NCBI RefSeq assembly: GCF_022832435.1
Contig: NZ_JALHLF010000035.1
Span: 1 to 39,859, forward strand
Length of the DNA: 39,859 bases
Source of the DNA: Novosphingobium organovorum
GTDB taxonomy: Bacteria > Pseudomonadota > Alphaproteobacteria > Sphingomonadales > Sphingomonadaceae
Reading direction: 5' to 3'
Below the pieces are notes generated by a model that saw nothing but the letters and a program-made list of their open reading frames with translations, was not told the origin of the DNA and ran no database searches. The first letter of the stretch is position 1; every line of letters begins with the position of its first letter. This document shows, one piece after another, positions 15,075 through 23,761 of this stretch. A program made the position numbers and the translations under genes.

Positions 15075-16966
15075 CTGAGACCGGCACCCGGCCGCCCGTG
15101 CGCCCGACTTCCCCCAATGACGAGCCCTCCCCCTCCCCCTCACCCGGCGCGACCAGTTCGCTCGAGTTGTGGCCGATCGGCAATTGTCAGGTCAACGGAC
15201 TGATCGACACACGCGCGGCGTTGGTCTGGGGCTGCGTTCCGCGCGTCGATGGCGACCCTGCGTTCTGCGCGCTGATGCGCGGCGATGGCGGGCAGGATTC
15301 AGGGACCTGGCGCTTCGAACTGGAAAACCAGGTCCGCGTGACCCAGCATTATCGGCGCAACACGCCGATTCTCGTCTCGCGGCTCGAGGACGCCAATGGC
15401 GCAGCCGTCGAGGTCATCGATTTCTGCCCCCGGTTCGAGCGTGCCGGGCGCATGTACCGCCCGGTCGCCTACACCCGTATCGTGCGCCCGGTCCGCGGAT
15501 CACCCCGCATTCGCTGCGTGCTGACGCCGATGAGTGGATACGGAGCCCAGGCCGCACCAATCACCCACGGCTCGAACCACATCCGCTATCTGGTCGAGCG
15601 CAACGCCCTGCGCCTCACGACCGATGCGCCGGTCGGCTACATTCTCGACGAGCGGCTGTTCCGCCTTGAGCGCCCGTTGCATTTCTTCCTCGGCCCCGAC
15701 GAGCCGTTCAGCGGCAACGTCGAGCACGAAATCGAGACGATGTACGAACTGACCGATGGCTATTGGGGCAACTGGGTGCGCAGCCTGGCCACCCCGCTCG
15801 ACTGGCAGGAAGCCGTCATTCGCGCCGCGATCACACTCAAGCTGTGCCAGCACGAGGAAACCGGCGCGATCGTGGCCGCGCTCACCACCTCGATTCCCGA
15901 AGCGCCCAATTCCCAGCGCAACTGGGACTATCGCTACTGCTGGATCCGCGATGCCTATTACACCGTCCAGGCGCTCAACCACCTGGGCGCGCTCGACGTT
16001 CTGGAAAAGTACCTCGCGTACTTGCGCAACATCGTCGACGATGCCGAAGGCGGCGCGATCCAGCCGCTCTACGCGGTGAGCGGCGCCAAGAGCATCATCG
16101 AATGGGAAGCCGAGCATCTGGCCGGCTATCGCGGCATGGGTCCGGTGCGCATCGGCAACGCGGCCTACTATCAGGTCCAGAACGATTGCTACGGCCAGAT
16201 CGTCCTGCCCTCGATCCAGGCCTTCTCCGACCAGCGGCTCTTGCGCATGGCCAATCACGAGGATTTCGAGAGCCTCGAGAAAGTCGGCGAGATGGCCTGG
16301 CGCACCCACGACCAGCCCGACGCCGGACTGTGGGAACTGCGCACCCGCACCGCCGTGCACACGTATTCAAGCGTGATGAGCTGGGCCGCCTGCGATCGCC
16401 TCGCCAACGCGGCCCAACTGCTCGACCTGCCCGATCGCGAAGCCTTCTGGCGCGAACGCGCCGACACGATCCGCCAGAACATCGAACATGGCGCGTGGCA
16501 CGCGGTCGAGCAGCCCGAGTTCGAGGATTTTGGGGCAGGAGGCCACTACGCCGCGAGCTTTGGCGGTGACCAGCTCGACGCCAGCTTGCTGCAGATGGTC
16601 GAGCTGCGCTTCGTGGAGGCTGACGATCCGCGCTTCCAGGCAACGCTCGCCGCGGTCCAGAAGGCGCTGCGCCGGGGCGAGCACATGCTGCGCTACGCCA
16701 ACGAGGACGACTTCGGCCTGCCCGAGACCGCGTTCAACATCTGCACCTTCTGGCTGATCGAGGCCCTGCACCGTTCGGGCCGCGACGAGGAGGCGCGGCG
16801 GCTGTTCGAGGCGATGCTCTCGCACCGCACCCAATCCGGCCTCCTGTCGGAGGACATGGACTTCGAGACGAGCGCGCTGTGGGGGAACTTTCCGCAGACC
16901 TATTCGCTTGTCGGGATAATCAACTGTGCCGGGCAACTGTCGCGGTCCTGGCGCGACTGGCGCTAG
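15071..16966 (+). CDS. Glycoside hydrolase family 15 (glucoamylase/trehalase-like)
   Basis: This encodes 631 residues. An N-terminal beta-sandwich (about 30-240, beginning LELWPIGNCQVNGLIDTRAA) precedes an (alpha/alpha)6 barrel. The barrel opens NWDYRYCWIRDAYYTVQAL at 284-302 and ends near E594 in LLSEDMDF, followed by LWGNFPQTYS, the usual place of the catalytic base. No signal peptide is seen, so it should be cytoplasmic. Characterised relatives in mycobacteria are trehalases and others are glucoamylases; being placed between otsB and otsA, a trehalose-related substrate is likely but inferred. It overlaps otsB by four bases. Its stop codon TAG (16964-16966) is the first part of palindromic element B, which with element C separates it from otsA. 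Confidence 0.88.
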   Translation: MTETGTRPPVRPTSPNDEPSPSPSPGATSSLELWPIGNCQVNGLIDTRAALVWGCVPRVDGDPAFCALMRGDGGQDSGTWRFELENQVRVTQHYRRNTPILVSRLEDANGAAVEVIDFCPRFERAGRMYRPVAYTRIVRPVRGSPRIRCVLTPMSGYGAQAAPITHGSNHIRYLVERNALRLTTDAPVGYILDERLFRLERPLHFFLGPDEPFSGNVEHEIETMYELTDGYWGNWVRSLATPLDWQEAVIRAAITLKLCQHEETGAIVAALTTSIPEAPNSQRNWDYRYCWIRDAYYTVQALNHLGALDVLEKYLAYLRNIVDDAEGGAIQPLYAVSGAKSIIEWEAEHLAGYRGMGPVRIGNAAYYQVQNDCYGQIVLPSIQAFSDQRLLRMANHEDFESLEKVGEMAWRTHDQPDAGLWELRTRTAVHTYSSVMSWAACDRLANAAQLLDLPDREAFWRERADTIRQNIEHGAWHAVEQPEFEDFGAGGHYAASFGGDQLDASLLQMVELRFVEADDPRFQATLAAVQKALRRGEHMLRYANEDDFGLPETAFNICTFWLIEALHRSGRDEEARRLFEAMLSHRTQSGLLSEDMDFETSALWGNFPQTYSLVGIINCAGQLSRSWRDWR

Positions 16967-17039
16967 AGGTTCGATTCTGACATTTGATACCCTATCGGAT
17001 AGGGCGCGCTCAAATGTCAGAATCGTTTCGAACCACTAG
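16963..17039. repeat. Palindromic element B
   Basis: This 77-base palindrome runs from CTAGAGG (16963-16969) to CCACTAG (17033-17039). TTCTGACATTTGA and its complement form the inner stem, with the apex CCTATC/GATAGG. The right arm has about four extra bases near the outer end. It is the most perfect hairpin of the three. Its first CTAG contains the GH15 stop codon. Bases 16968-16986 differ from element A (6569-6587) at one position only. Confidence 0.85.
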
Positions 17040-17052
17040 CATTTGTTTGATT

Positions 17053-17131
17053 CTAGTGGATTTTACGATTTTGACATGTGCAGACGCATCCCAGCCGCCA
17101 GGGGCTGCAAATGGCAAAATCAATCCACTAG
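17053..17131. repeat. Palindromic element C
   Basis: This 79-base imperfect palindrome runs from CTAGTGG (17053-17059) to CCACTAG (17125-17131), 13 bases after element B. Its core ATCCCAGCCGCC (17088-17099) equals 6595-6606 in element A, and its last 17 bases equal the end of A. Elements B and C fill most of the gap between the GH15 gene and otsA, so they may uncouple otsA expression or stabilise upstream RNA. Confidence 0.85.
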
Positions 17132-17171
17132 GTTTTCCGGCGCTCACGGGCGCCGAACAGGGGAAGTTTGA

Positions 17172-18599
17172 ATGAGCCGACTGATCGTGATCTCGAACCG
17201 CGTTTCGGTGCCCAAGGCGGCGGGTGCGGCCGGGGCACAGGGCGGCCTTGCAGTCGCGCTCAACTCCGCACTGCGCGAACACCGCGGCATCTGGTTCGGC
17301 TGGTCGGGTCAGGAAACGCAGGAGTTCACCGGACACCTCGACATGCAGCGCAACGACGGCGTGACCACCGCGACGATCGATCTCGAGCCGCAGGACATCG
17401 AGGAATACTACAACGGCTACGCCAACCGCACCTTGTGGCCGCTGTTTCATTACCGGATCGACCTGACCGAATACGACCGGAACTTCGGCGAAGGCTACGA
17501 GCGGGTGAACGCGCGCTTTGCCGCCTCGGCCCGGCCGCTCATCGAACAGGACGATCTGGTCTGGGTGCACGACTACCATCTGCTTCCTCTTGGCTCGCTG
17601 CTGCGCGCAAAGGGCGTGAACAACCGTATGGGCCTGTTTCTCCACACGCCCTGGCCGCCGACGCGGCTGCTGGTTTCGCTGCCCTTCCACGAACGGCTCG
17701 TGGAATCGATGCTCGCCTACGACGTGATCGGCTTCCAGACCGATGAATGGCTGGGCAGTTTCCTGCACTATCTCGAGAAGGAGATGGGACTTGCGATCGG
17801 CCCGGATGGCATCGTGGAATACCAGGGTCGCCGGATTCTCGCAAAGGCGTTCCCGATCGGGATCGATTACGCTGAATTCACCCAAGGCGCCAACAGCGCC
17901 GAAGCCGCCGAGGCGCACGATCGGCTCAAAGCCAGCGTGCGCGGGCGCAAGATGCTGATCGGGGTCGACCGGCTCGATTACTCCAAGGGCCTGGGCGAAC
18001 GCTTTGAAAGCTTCAGCCGTTTCCTCGCCGACAATCCCGACCAGGCCTCGCAAGTGGTCCTGCTCCAGATCGCGCCGCCATCGCGCGGCGACGTGGCCAG
18101 CTACCAGCAAATCCGCGAGGACCTCGAACGCAAGACCGGCCACATCAACGGCGCGCACGCCGATGTCGCTTTCGTTCCCATCCGCTATGTCAACCGCGGC
18201 TACCCGCGACGCCAGCTCGCCGGCTATTACCGCGCTTCCGAAGTCGGGCTCGTCACGCCCTTGCGCGACGGCATGAACCTGGTCGCCAAGGAATATGTTG
18301 CAGCGCAAAAGCCGGACAATCCCGGCGTGCTCATCCTGTCCCAGTTCGCCGGTGCCGCGCTGCAGATGGAAGATGCGCTTCTGGTCAACCCGCACTCGCT
18401 CGAACATGTCAGCGAAACGATCAAGCGCGCGCTCGACATGCCCATCACCGAACGGCGCAAGCGCCACGAGAGACTGCTGGCCTCGGTTCGCGATGAGGAT
18501 GTCGTGCATTGGCGCAACGAATTCGTGAGCGCGCTTTTCCAGAAGTCCGCACCGCATAGTGATGCAAGCCAGACATCTGACACGCTGCTCCAGCGCTGA
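17172..18599 (+). CDS. otsA: Trehalose-6-phosphate synthase
   Basis: This encodes 475 residues of a GT20 retaining glycosyltransferase that joins UDP-glucose and glucose-6-phosphate. Seen: the N-terminal GG loop at 24-25, WVHDYHLLPLG at 131-141, LFLHTPWPP at 155-163, DRLDYSKGL at 266-274 (Arg and Lys contact the nucleotide phosphates) and RDGMNLVAKEY at 365-375. Length matches E. coli OtsA (474). The start ATG 17172 has AGGGGAAG nine bases or so upstream. It follows otsB and the GH15 gene on the same strand but with two palindromes between, so it may be transcribed partly separately. Confidence 0.95.
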   Translation: MSRLIVISNRVSVPKAAGAAGAQGGLAVALNSALREHRGIWFGWSGQETQEFTGHLDMQRNDGVTTATIDLEPQDIEEYYNGYANRTLWPLFHYRIDLTEYDRNFGEGYERVNARFAASARPLIEQDDLVWVHDYHLLPLGSLLRAKGVNNRMGLFLHTPWPPTRLLVSLPFHERLVESMLAYDVIGFQTDEWLGSFLHYLEKEMGLAIGPDGIVEYQGRRILAKAFPIGIDYAEFTQGANSAEAAEAHDRLKASVRGRKMLIGVDRLDYSKGLGERFESFSRFLADNPDQASQVVLLQIAPPSRGDVASYQQIREDLERKTGHINGAHADVAFVPIRYVNRGYPRRQLAGYYRASEVGLVTPLRDGMNLVAKEYVAAQKPDNPGVLILSQFAGAALQMEDALLVNPHSLEHVSETIKRALDMPITERRKRHERLLASVRDEDVVHWRNEFVSALFQKSAPHSDASQTSDTLLQR

Positions 18600-19149
18600 C
18601 GACGACACCCCCAGGCCTTGCGGGATAGCGGCGAAGTAGACGCGTCCACAGGGCTCAGCCCGCTCACCACACACCCGAGCCAACGCCATGGACGGAATGG
18701 CTCCCATGGCTCTGAAGGGCAGCAATCCTTTGCGCTCGCGCGGACTTTGCACCTTGGAAGCCTTTGGCAATCACCAGGCGAACTATCCTGAAAAAGTCGC
18801 GCCCCGCCAATCACGCGCATCAGCAGAGGCTAGGCAACACCGACCGCGCGCGACGTGCACGGGACCGCGACGCCCACACGAACCTTCGCTCTTCGCGTTC
18901 CAGCCAGAGCCGGCCCTTTCGAAGGCAGCCGCATGAACCGCTCTTTTCCGTCTATCGCGGCCCCTGAAATTCCGACCGTCGCGGCTCTGCTCCTATTCAT
19001 CCCTTCGGGGTTGCCGGTCCGAAATGGATTGTGCAGGCGCAGCATAAAGCCGTTGACTGCACGGACCAGAAGTCCGATTAGGGCCGAACGGACAAGAGGC
19101 GGCAGCTGGAATTTCCGACCCGCGTCCTGTTGAATGACCTTTTTTTTGC
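18600..19149. other. Gene-free region before the polysaccharide cluster
   Basis: These 550 bases hold no gene that I can support; the frames that stay open have no domain features. GAAATTCCGACC near 18966 and GGAATTTCCGACC near 19108 are similar short segments. A run of eight T (19140-19147) lies just before the ugd start. The region probably contains the main promoter and leader of the polysaccharide cluster. Confidence 0.5.
19053..19081 (+). promoter_or_regulatory. Candidate promoter of polysaccharide cluster
   Basis: TTGACT (19053-19058) is followed after exactly 17 bases by GATTAG (19076-19081), about 70-85 bases before the first possible ugd start. The -35 box is good, the -10 box weak. 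No better pair was seen in this region. Confidence 0.35.
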
Positions 19150-20331
19150 ATGAGTACTACTGGGATGAAGATCGCTGTATTCGGACTTGGATACGTTGGC
19201 CTTTCAAACGCCGTATTGTTGGCCCAGAACAATAAGGTCGTGGCGGTCGACATCTCGACCCAGCGCGTCTCCATGCTCAACGCGCGCCAGTCTCCCATCG
19301 TCGATTCCGAATTGGAAGGATTCCTCAAGACTCGAAAGCTTGATCTGACCGCGACGCTCGATGCGAGCGAGGCTCTCGATGGTGCGGACTACATTATCGT
19401 TGCCACGCCCACGAACTACGATGCCGAAACCAACAAGTTCGACACCTCGTCGGTCGAATCGGTCATCAATACCGCGCTCGAAGCTGGCTCGAACGCTCCG
19501 ATCATCATCAAGTCGACCATCCCGGTCGGCTTTGTCAACGAGACCCGACTGCGCCTCGACACGACACGGATCATCTTCAGCCCCGAGTTCCTGCGCGAAG
19601 GACGCGCGCTCTACGACAACCTGCACCCGTCACGGATCATTGTCGGCGAACGCTCCGAACGCGCGAAGATTTTCGCCGACCTGCTGGTTCAGGGGGCCGA
19701 GAAGCCGAACATCGAGGTCATTTTCACCGATTCGCGCGAAGCGGAAGCGATCAAGCTTTTCGCCAACACCTACCTTGCCATGCGCGTTGCGTTCTTCAAC
19801 GAACTGGACAGCTACGCCATCGCAGGAGGCATGGACACGCGCCAGATCATCGAGGGTATCGCGCTCGATCCCCGCATCGGCAAGCACTACAACAACCCCA
19901 GCTTCGGCTATGGCGGCTACTGCCTGCCCAAGGACACCAAGCAGCTGCTGGCCAATTATTCCGATGTTCCGCAAAACCTCATCCGCGCCATCGTCGATGC
20001 CAATCGCACCCGCAAGGATTTCCTGGCCGACCAGATCATCGCCATGAAGCCGCGCCGCGTCGGGGTCTACCGGCTGGTCATGAAGGCGGGCTCGGACAAC
20101 TTCCGCCACTCCTCGATCCAGGGGATCATGAAGCGCGTGAAAGCCAAGGGCATCGAAGTCGTGGTTTACGAACCCACGCTTCATGACAAAGAATTTTTCG
20201 GATCGCGTGTCACCCACGACCTTGACTCCTTCAAGGAGGAGTGTGATGTCGTAATTTCAAATAGAATTTCTTCGGATATCAAAGATATAGAAGAAAAAGT
20301 GTTCTCCAGAGACATCTTCGGATCAGATTGA
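19150..20331 (+). CDS. ugd: UDP-glucose 6-dehydrogenase
   Basis: This encodes 393 residues, the size of E. coli Ugd (388), and oxidises UDP-glucose twice to UDP-glucuronate using NAD+. The NAD fold opens [18 protein letters not shown] at 7-24. Catalytic residues are visible: K202 in [13 protein letters not shown] and the nucleophile C258 in [15 protein letters not shown]. No ribosome binding site precedes ATG 19150, only a T8 run; ATG 19165 (residue 6, after CTGGG) is a real alternative and starts exactly at the usual MKIAVFGLG. First gene of the long plus-strand polysaccharide cluster; the AT-rich 3' end runs straight into rmlA. The product suggests an acidic sugar in the polymer. Confidence 0.92.
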   Translation: MSTTGMKIAVFGLGYVGLSNAVLLAQNNKVVAVDISTQRVSMLNARQSPIVDSELEGFLKTRKLDLTATLDASEALDGADYIIVATPTNYDAETNKFDTSSVESVINTALEAGSNAPIIIKSTIPVGFVNETRLRLDTTRIIFSPEFLREGRALYDNLHPSRIIVGERSERAKIFADLLVQGAEKPNIEVIFTDSREAEAIKLFANTYLAMRVAFFNELDSYAIAGGMDTRQIIEGIALDPRIGKHYNNPSFGYGGYCLPKDTKQLLANYSDVPQNLIRAIVDANRTRKDFLADQIIAMKPRRVGVYRLVMKAGSDNFRHSSIQGIMKRVKAKGIEVVVYEPTLHDKEFFGSRVTHDLDSFKEECDVVISNRISSDIKDIEEKVFSRDIFGSD

Positions 20332-20363
20332 TAAAGAACACTCGGCAAATTAAGGGGGTTGAT

Positions 20364-21266
20364 TTGAGAAAAGGTATTATACTTGCCGGCGGGTCCGGCA
20401 CTCGACTTTACCCGCTGACGCGCGGCGTTTCAAAACAACTCATGCCCGTCTATGACAAGCCGATGATCTATTATCCGCTTTCGGTCCTCATGCTGGCCGG
20501 CATTCGTGAGGTCATGATCATCACGACGCCGCACGATCAGGCGGCCTTCCAGGCATTGCTGGGCGATGGTTCGGATATCGGCATCGAGATTCAATACGCC
20601 GTCCAGCCGGAGCCGGCAGGCCTTGCCCAAGCCTACCACATCGGAGCCGATTTCGTGGGCGACAAGCCTTCGGCCCTCATTCTCGGCGACAACATCTTCT
20701 ACGGGCACGGCCTGCCCGAACTGCTGCAGCGCGCCGATGCCCGCACCAGCGGCGCCTCCGTATTCGGCTATTACGTCAAGGACCCCAAGGCTTACGGCGT
20801 CGTCTCGTTCGACGCGCAAGGCAAGGCGGAAACCATCGAAGAAAAGCCCGAAGAGCCCAAATCGAACTTCGCCGTCACCGGCCTGTACTTCTACGATGGC
20901 AACGCGGTCTCGCTGGCGCGTGACCTCAAGCCCAGCCCCCGTGGCGAACTGGAGATCACCGACCTCAACCGCCTCTACCTCGAAGAGGGCACGCTGTCGG
21001 TCGAAATCATGGGGCGCGGTTACGCCTGGCTCGACACGGGCACGCACGCCTCGCTGCTCGACGCCGGGAACTACGTGCGCATCATCGAGGAACGCCAGGG
21101 CCTCAAGGTCGCCTGCCCTGAGGAAATCGCCTGGCGCAACAATTTCATCAGCGACGAACAGCTCGAAACGATTGCCGCTCCGCTCGTCAAGAGCGGCTAC
21201 GGCGCCTACCTTCTCAATCTCCTCAAGAACGGCGAACGCGCGCTCGAGCCGGCAGGTGTTGCATGA
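20364..21266 (+). CDS. rmlA: Glucose-1-phosphate thymidylyltransferase
   Basis: This encodes 300 residues and is the first enzyme of dTDP-L-rhamnose synthesis, making dTDP-glucose. The nucleotide loop [16 protein letters not shown] begins at residue 4, with [17 protein letters not shown] following; LGDNIFYG and [20 protein letters not shown] are also diagnostic. The start is a TTG at 20364: AAGGGGG (20352-20358) sits five bases before it, and it gives the usual [11 protein letters not shown]-terminus. An upstream TTG at 20328 would add 12 AT-rich codons overlapping ugd and is less likely. The stop overlaps the rmlC start (ATGA). Confidence 0.94.
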   Translation: MRKGIILAGGSGTRLYPLTRGVSKQLMPVYDKPMIYYPLSVLMLAGIREVMIITTPHDQAAFQALLGDGSDIGIEIQYAVQPEPAGLAQAYHIGADFVGDKPSALILGDNIFYGHGLPELLQRADARTSGASVFGYYVKDPKAYGVVSFDAQGKAETIEEKPEEPKSNFAVTGLYFYDGNAVSLARDLKPSPRGELEITDLNRLYLEEGTLSVEIMGRGYAWLDTGTHASLLDAGNYVRIIEERQGLKVACPEEIAWRNNFISDEQLETIAAPLVKSGYGAYLLNLLKNGERALEPAGVA

Positions 21267-21808
21267 ACGTCATCCCAACGGAAATTGAAGGCCTGGTCAT
21301 CATCGAGCCCAAGGTCTTCGGCGATGACCGCGGCTTTTTTGTCGAGAGCTGGAACCGGCGTGTCTTTGCCAGCCTGGGCCTCGACCTCGATTTCGTGCAG
21401 GACAACCACAGTCGGTCGGCCCGCGGCGTCCTTCGCGGACTGCATTACCAGCAGCCCAATCCGCAGGGAAAGCTGGTGCGCGTGGTCAACGGACGCGCAT
21501 GGGACGTAGCCGTCGACCTGCGCGCGGGATCGCCCACCTATGGCAAGTGGGCCGGTATTGAACTTTCCGCCCAGAACAAGCGCATGTTCTGGGTCCCCCC
21601 CGGTTTCGCGCATGGCTTCGTCAGCCTCGAAGACGGAACTGATTTTCTTTACAAGTGCACCGATTTCTACGATCCCTCAAATGAACACTCCTTAATGTGG
21701 GACGATCCGCAGGTCGGGATCGAGTGGCCGCTGGAAGGCCTCACCCCGCAACTGTCAGCCAAGGACGTGGCGGGCAAGCCGCTTGCCCAAGTCGAGCCTT
21801 TCGCATGA
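21263..21808 (+). CDS. rmlC: dTDP-4-dehydrorhamnose 3,5-epimerase
   Basis: This encodes 181 residues of a cupin-fold epimerase acting third in dTDP-rhamnose synthesis. H61 in [17 protein letters not shown] is the catalytic base and Y130 in FLYKCTDFY the acid; their 69-residue spacing equals that of Salmonella RmlC (H65/Y134). [15 protein letters not shown] is the conserved cupin strand. ATG 21263 overlaps the rmlA stop by four bases and its own stop overlaps the rmlD start likewise, so the rml genes are translationally coupled. Confidence 0.95.
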   Translation: MNVIPTEIEGLVIIEPKVFGDDRGFFVESWNRRVFASLGLDLDFVQDNHSRSARGVLRGLHYQQPNPQGKLVRVVNGRAWDVAVDLRAGSPTYGKWAGIELSAQNKRMFWVPPGFAHGFVSLEDGTDFLYKCTDFYDPSNEHSLMWDDPQVGIEWPLEGLTPQLSAKDVAGKPLAQVEPFA

Positions 21809-22662
21809 AGGCGCTGATCGTTGGCGCCAAGGGCCAGCTCGGCCGCGGCCTCCTCGCGACGGCTCCCGATCAGGTCGAGGTCATCGGCCACGACATCGAC
21901 ACGCTGGACATCACGGATCCGTCCGCGGTGCACGACGCTGTGCACGAAATCGCCCCCGACCTCGTGCTCAACGCGGCCGCGTACACCGCGGTCGACAAGG
22001 CCGAGAGCGAGGAAGACCTCGCCCAGACGGTCAACGCGACCGCCGTCGGCCATCTCGCCGAGGGCGCACGGTCGGCCGGGGCGCGGTTCGTGCACGTGTC
22101 GACCGACTTCGTCTTCGATGGCTTGTCCGGCGTTCCCTACCGACCCGATTCGCCAACCGCCCCGCTGAGTGCCTATGGCCGCACCAAGCTGGCGGGTGAG
22201 CTTGCGGCCGGGGACGATGCCCTGATCGTGCGTACGGCATGGGTTTACGCCCCCATCGGCGGGAACTTCGTGCGCACCATGCTACGCCTCATGAGCGAAC
22301 GTCCCGAGGTCCGGGTGGTGGCCGATCAGATCGGTACGCCGACGTATGCGCCGGGGCTCGCCAGTGCCCTTTGGACGATGAGCCTGAAAGGCGCCAGCGG
22401 CGTCCATCACTATACCGACGCCGGGGCCTGCAGCTGGTATGACTTTGCCGTCGCCATCCAGGAAGAGGGCTTGTCTTGCGGCCTGCTGAGCACCGCCGTC
22501 CCCGTCCTTCCGATCAGTTCAGCCGAGTTCCCGACCCCCGCCACGCGGCCTCACTACTCGGTGCTGGACAAGGCCTCAACGTTCGCGATCCTGGGCGGGC
22601 CGACCCCGCACTGGCGCTCGAACCTTCGCAAGATGCTCGAAGAGATCAAAACCAATGGCTAA
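21805..22662 (+). CDS. rmlD: dTDP-4-dehydrorhamnose reductase
   Basis: This encodes 285 residues of a short-chain-dehydrogenase-type reductase giving dTDP-L-rhamnose. The cofactor loop GAKGQLGRGL is at 7-16, STDFVFDG at 99-106 and the catalytic pair Y124/K128 in SAYGRTKLAGE. The start is the ATG at 21805 inside the rmlC stop (ATGA). The stop overlaps the rmlB start by eight bases. The order rmlA-C-D-B differs from the enterobacterial BDAC order. Confidence 0.94.
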   Translation: MKALIVGAKGQLGRGLLATAPDQVEVIGHDIDTLDITDPSAVHDAVHEIAPDLVLNAAAYTAVDKAESEEDLAQTVNATAVGHLAEGARSAGARFVHVSTDFVFDGLSGVPYRPDSPTAPLSAYGRTKLAGELAAGDDALIVRTAWVYAPIGGNFVRTMLRLMSERPEVRVVADQIGTPTYAPGLASALWTMSLKGASGVHHYTDAGACSWYDFAVAIQEEGLSCGLLSTAVPVLPISSAEFPTPATRPHYSVLDKASTFAILGGPTPHWRSNLRKMLEEIKTNG

Positions 22663-23725
22663 TCTCATTGTCACCGGCGGCGCCGGCTTTATCGGCGCAA
22701 ATTTCGTGCACTACTGGAGCAAGGTTTCTCCGCATGACAAAATCGTCGTGCTCGACCTGCTCACCTATGCTGGCAACCGCCACAACCTTGACGGTCTCGA
22801 GGATGTCGAGCTGGTGGTGGGCGACATCTGCGACACCGATCTGGTCTCCAGGATCATGGCCGATCACGCCATCGACACGATCGTGCACTTCGCGGCAGAA
22901 AGCCATGTCGACCGCTCGATCACCGGTCCGGACGCCTTCGTCACCACAAACGTCATCGGCACGCACAGCCTGCTCAAGGCTGCCAAGAAAGCCTGGCTCG
23001 ATGAAGGTACGGGGCGCCCGCACCGTTTCCACCACGTCTCCACCGACGAAGTGTACGGCTCGCTCGAAGCCGACGATCCGGCCTTCAGCGAAACCACCCC
23101 TTACGCCCCCAACTCGCCCTACTCGGCCTCCAAGGCGGGCAGCGACCACCTCGTTCGCGCCTATCACCACACCTATGGGCTGGACACCGTGACGAGCAAC
23201 TGCTCGAACAATTACGGGCCTTTCCAGTTTCCGGAAAAGCTCATTCCGCTGTTCACGCTGAACGCCCTGTCCGGCAAGCCCCTCCCGATCTACGGCGATG
23301 GCATGAACGTGCGCGACTGGCTGCATGTCGAGGACCATTGCCGGGGTATCGAGGCCTGCCTGCGTCGCGGCAAGCCAGGTGAAACCTACAACATCGGTGG
23401 CGGGCAAGAGCTTCCCAACCTCACCGTCATCGAGGAAATCTGCACCGCGGTCGACAATGCCTTCGCGGCCGATCCTTCGCTTGCCCAGCGTTTTCCCGAT
23501 GCACCAGCCGCTCGCGGCCTGGCGAGCAACACGCTCAAGACCTTCGTCACCGACCGCAAGGGCCACGACAGGCGCTACGCGATCGACGAGACCAAGGCCC
23601 GCGAAGAGCTCGGCTATACGCCCGCCCGCGATTTTCCGCAGGGCTTTGCCGAAACCCTGGCCTGGTTCCTGGCGCGGGAGGACTGGTGGAAGCCGCTCCT
23701 CGAACGCGCCGCGATCACCCGCTGA
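22655..23725 (+). CDS. rmlB: dTDP-glucose 4,6-dehydratase
   Basis: This encodes 356 residues of an extended SDR enzyme that forms dTDP-4-keto-6-deoxyglucose. The NAD loop is TGGAGFIGANF at 7-17; STDEVYG at 129-135 holds the dehydratase residues D131/E132, and Y156/K160 are in PYSASKAGSDH. SNNYGPFQFPEKLIPLF is the usual substrate-binding stretch. ATG 22655 lies within the end of rmlD. It is the last of the four rml genes; a 36-base gap precedes the glycosyltransferase. Confidence 0.96.
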   Translation: MANLIVTGGAGFIGANFVHYWSKVSPHDKIVVLDLLTYAGNRHNLDGLEDVELVVGDICDTDLVSRIMADHAIDTIVHFAAESHVDRSITGPDAFVTTNVIGTHSLLKAAKKAWLDEGTGRPHRFHHVSTDEVYGSLEADDPAFSETTPYAPNSPYSASKAGSDHLVRAYHHTYGLDTVTSNCSNNYGPFQFPEKLIPLFTLNALSGKPLPIYGDGMNVRDWLHVEDHCRGIEACLRRGKPGETYNIGGGQELPNLTVIEEICTAVDNAFAADPSLAQRFPDAPAARGLASNTLKTFVTDRKGHDRRYAIDETKAREELGYTPARDFPQGFAETLAWFLAREDWWKPLLERAAITR

Positions 23726-23761
23726 ACTCCGCCCCTTCCCGTACCCGACGCGGAGCATACC

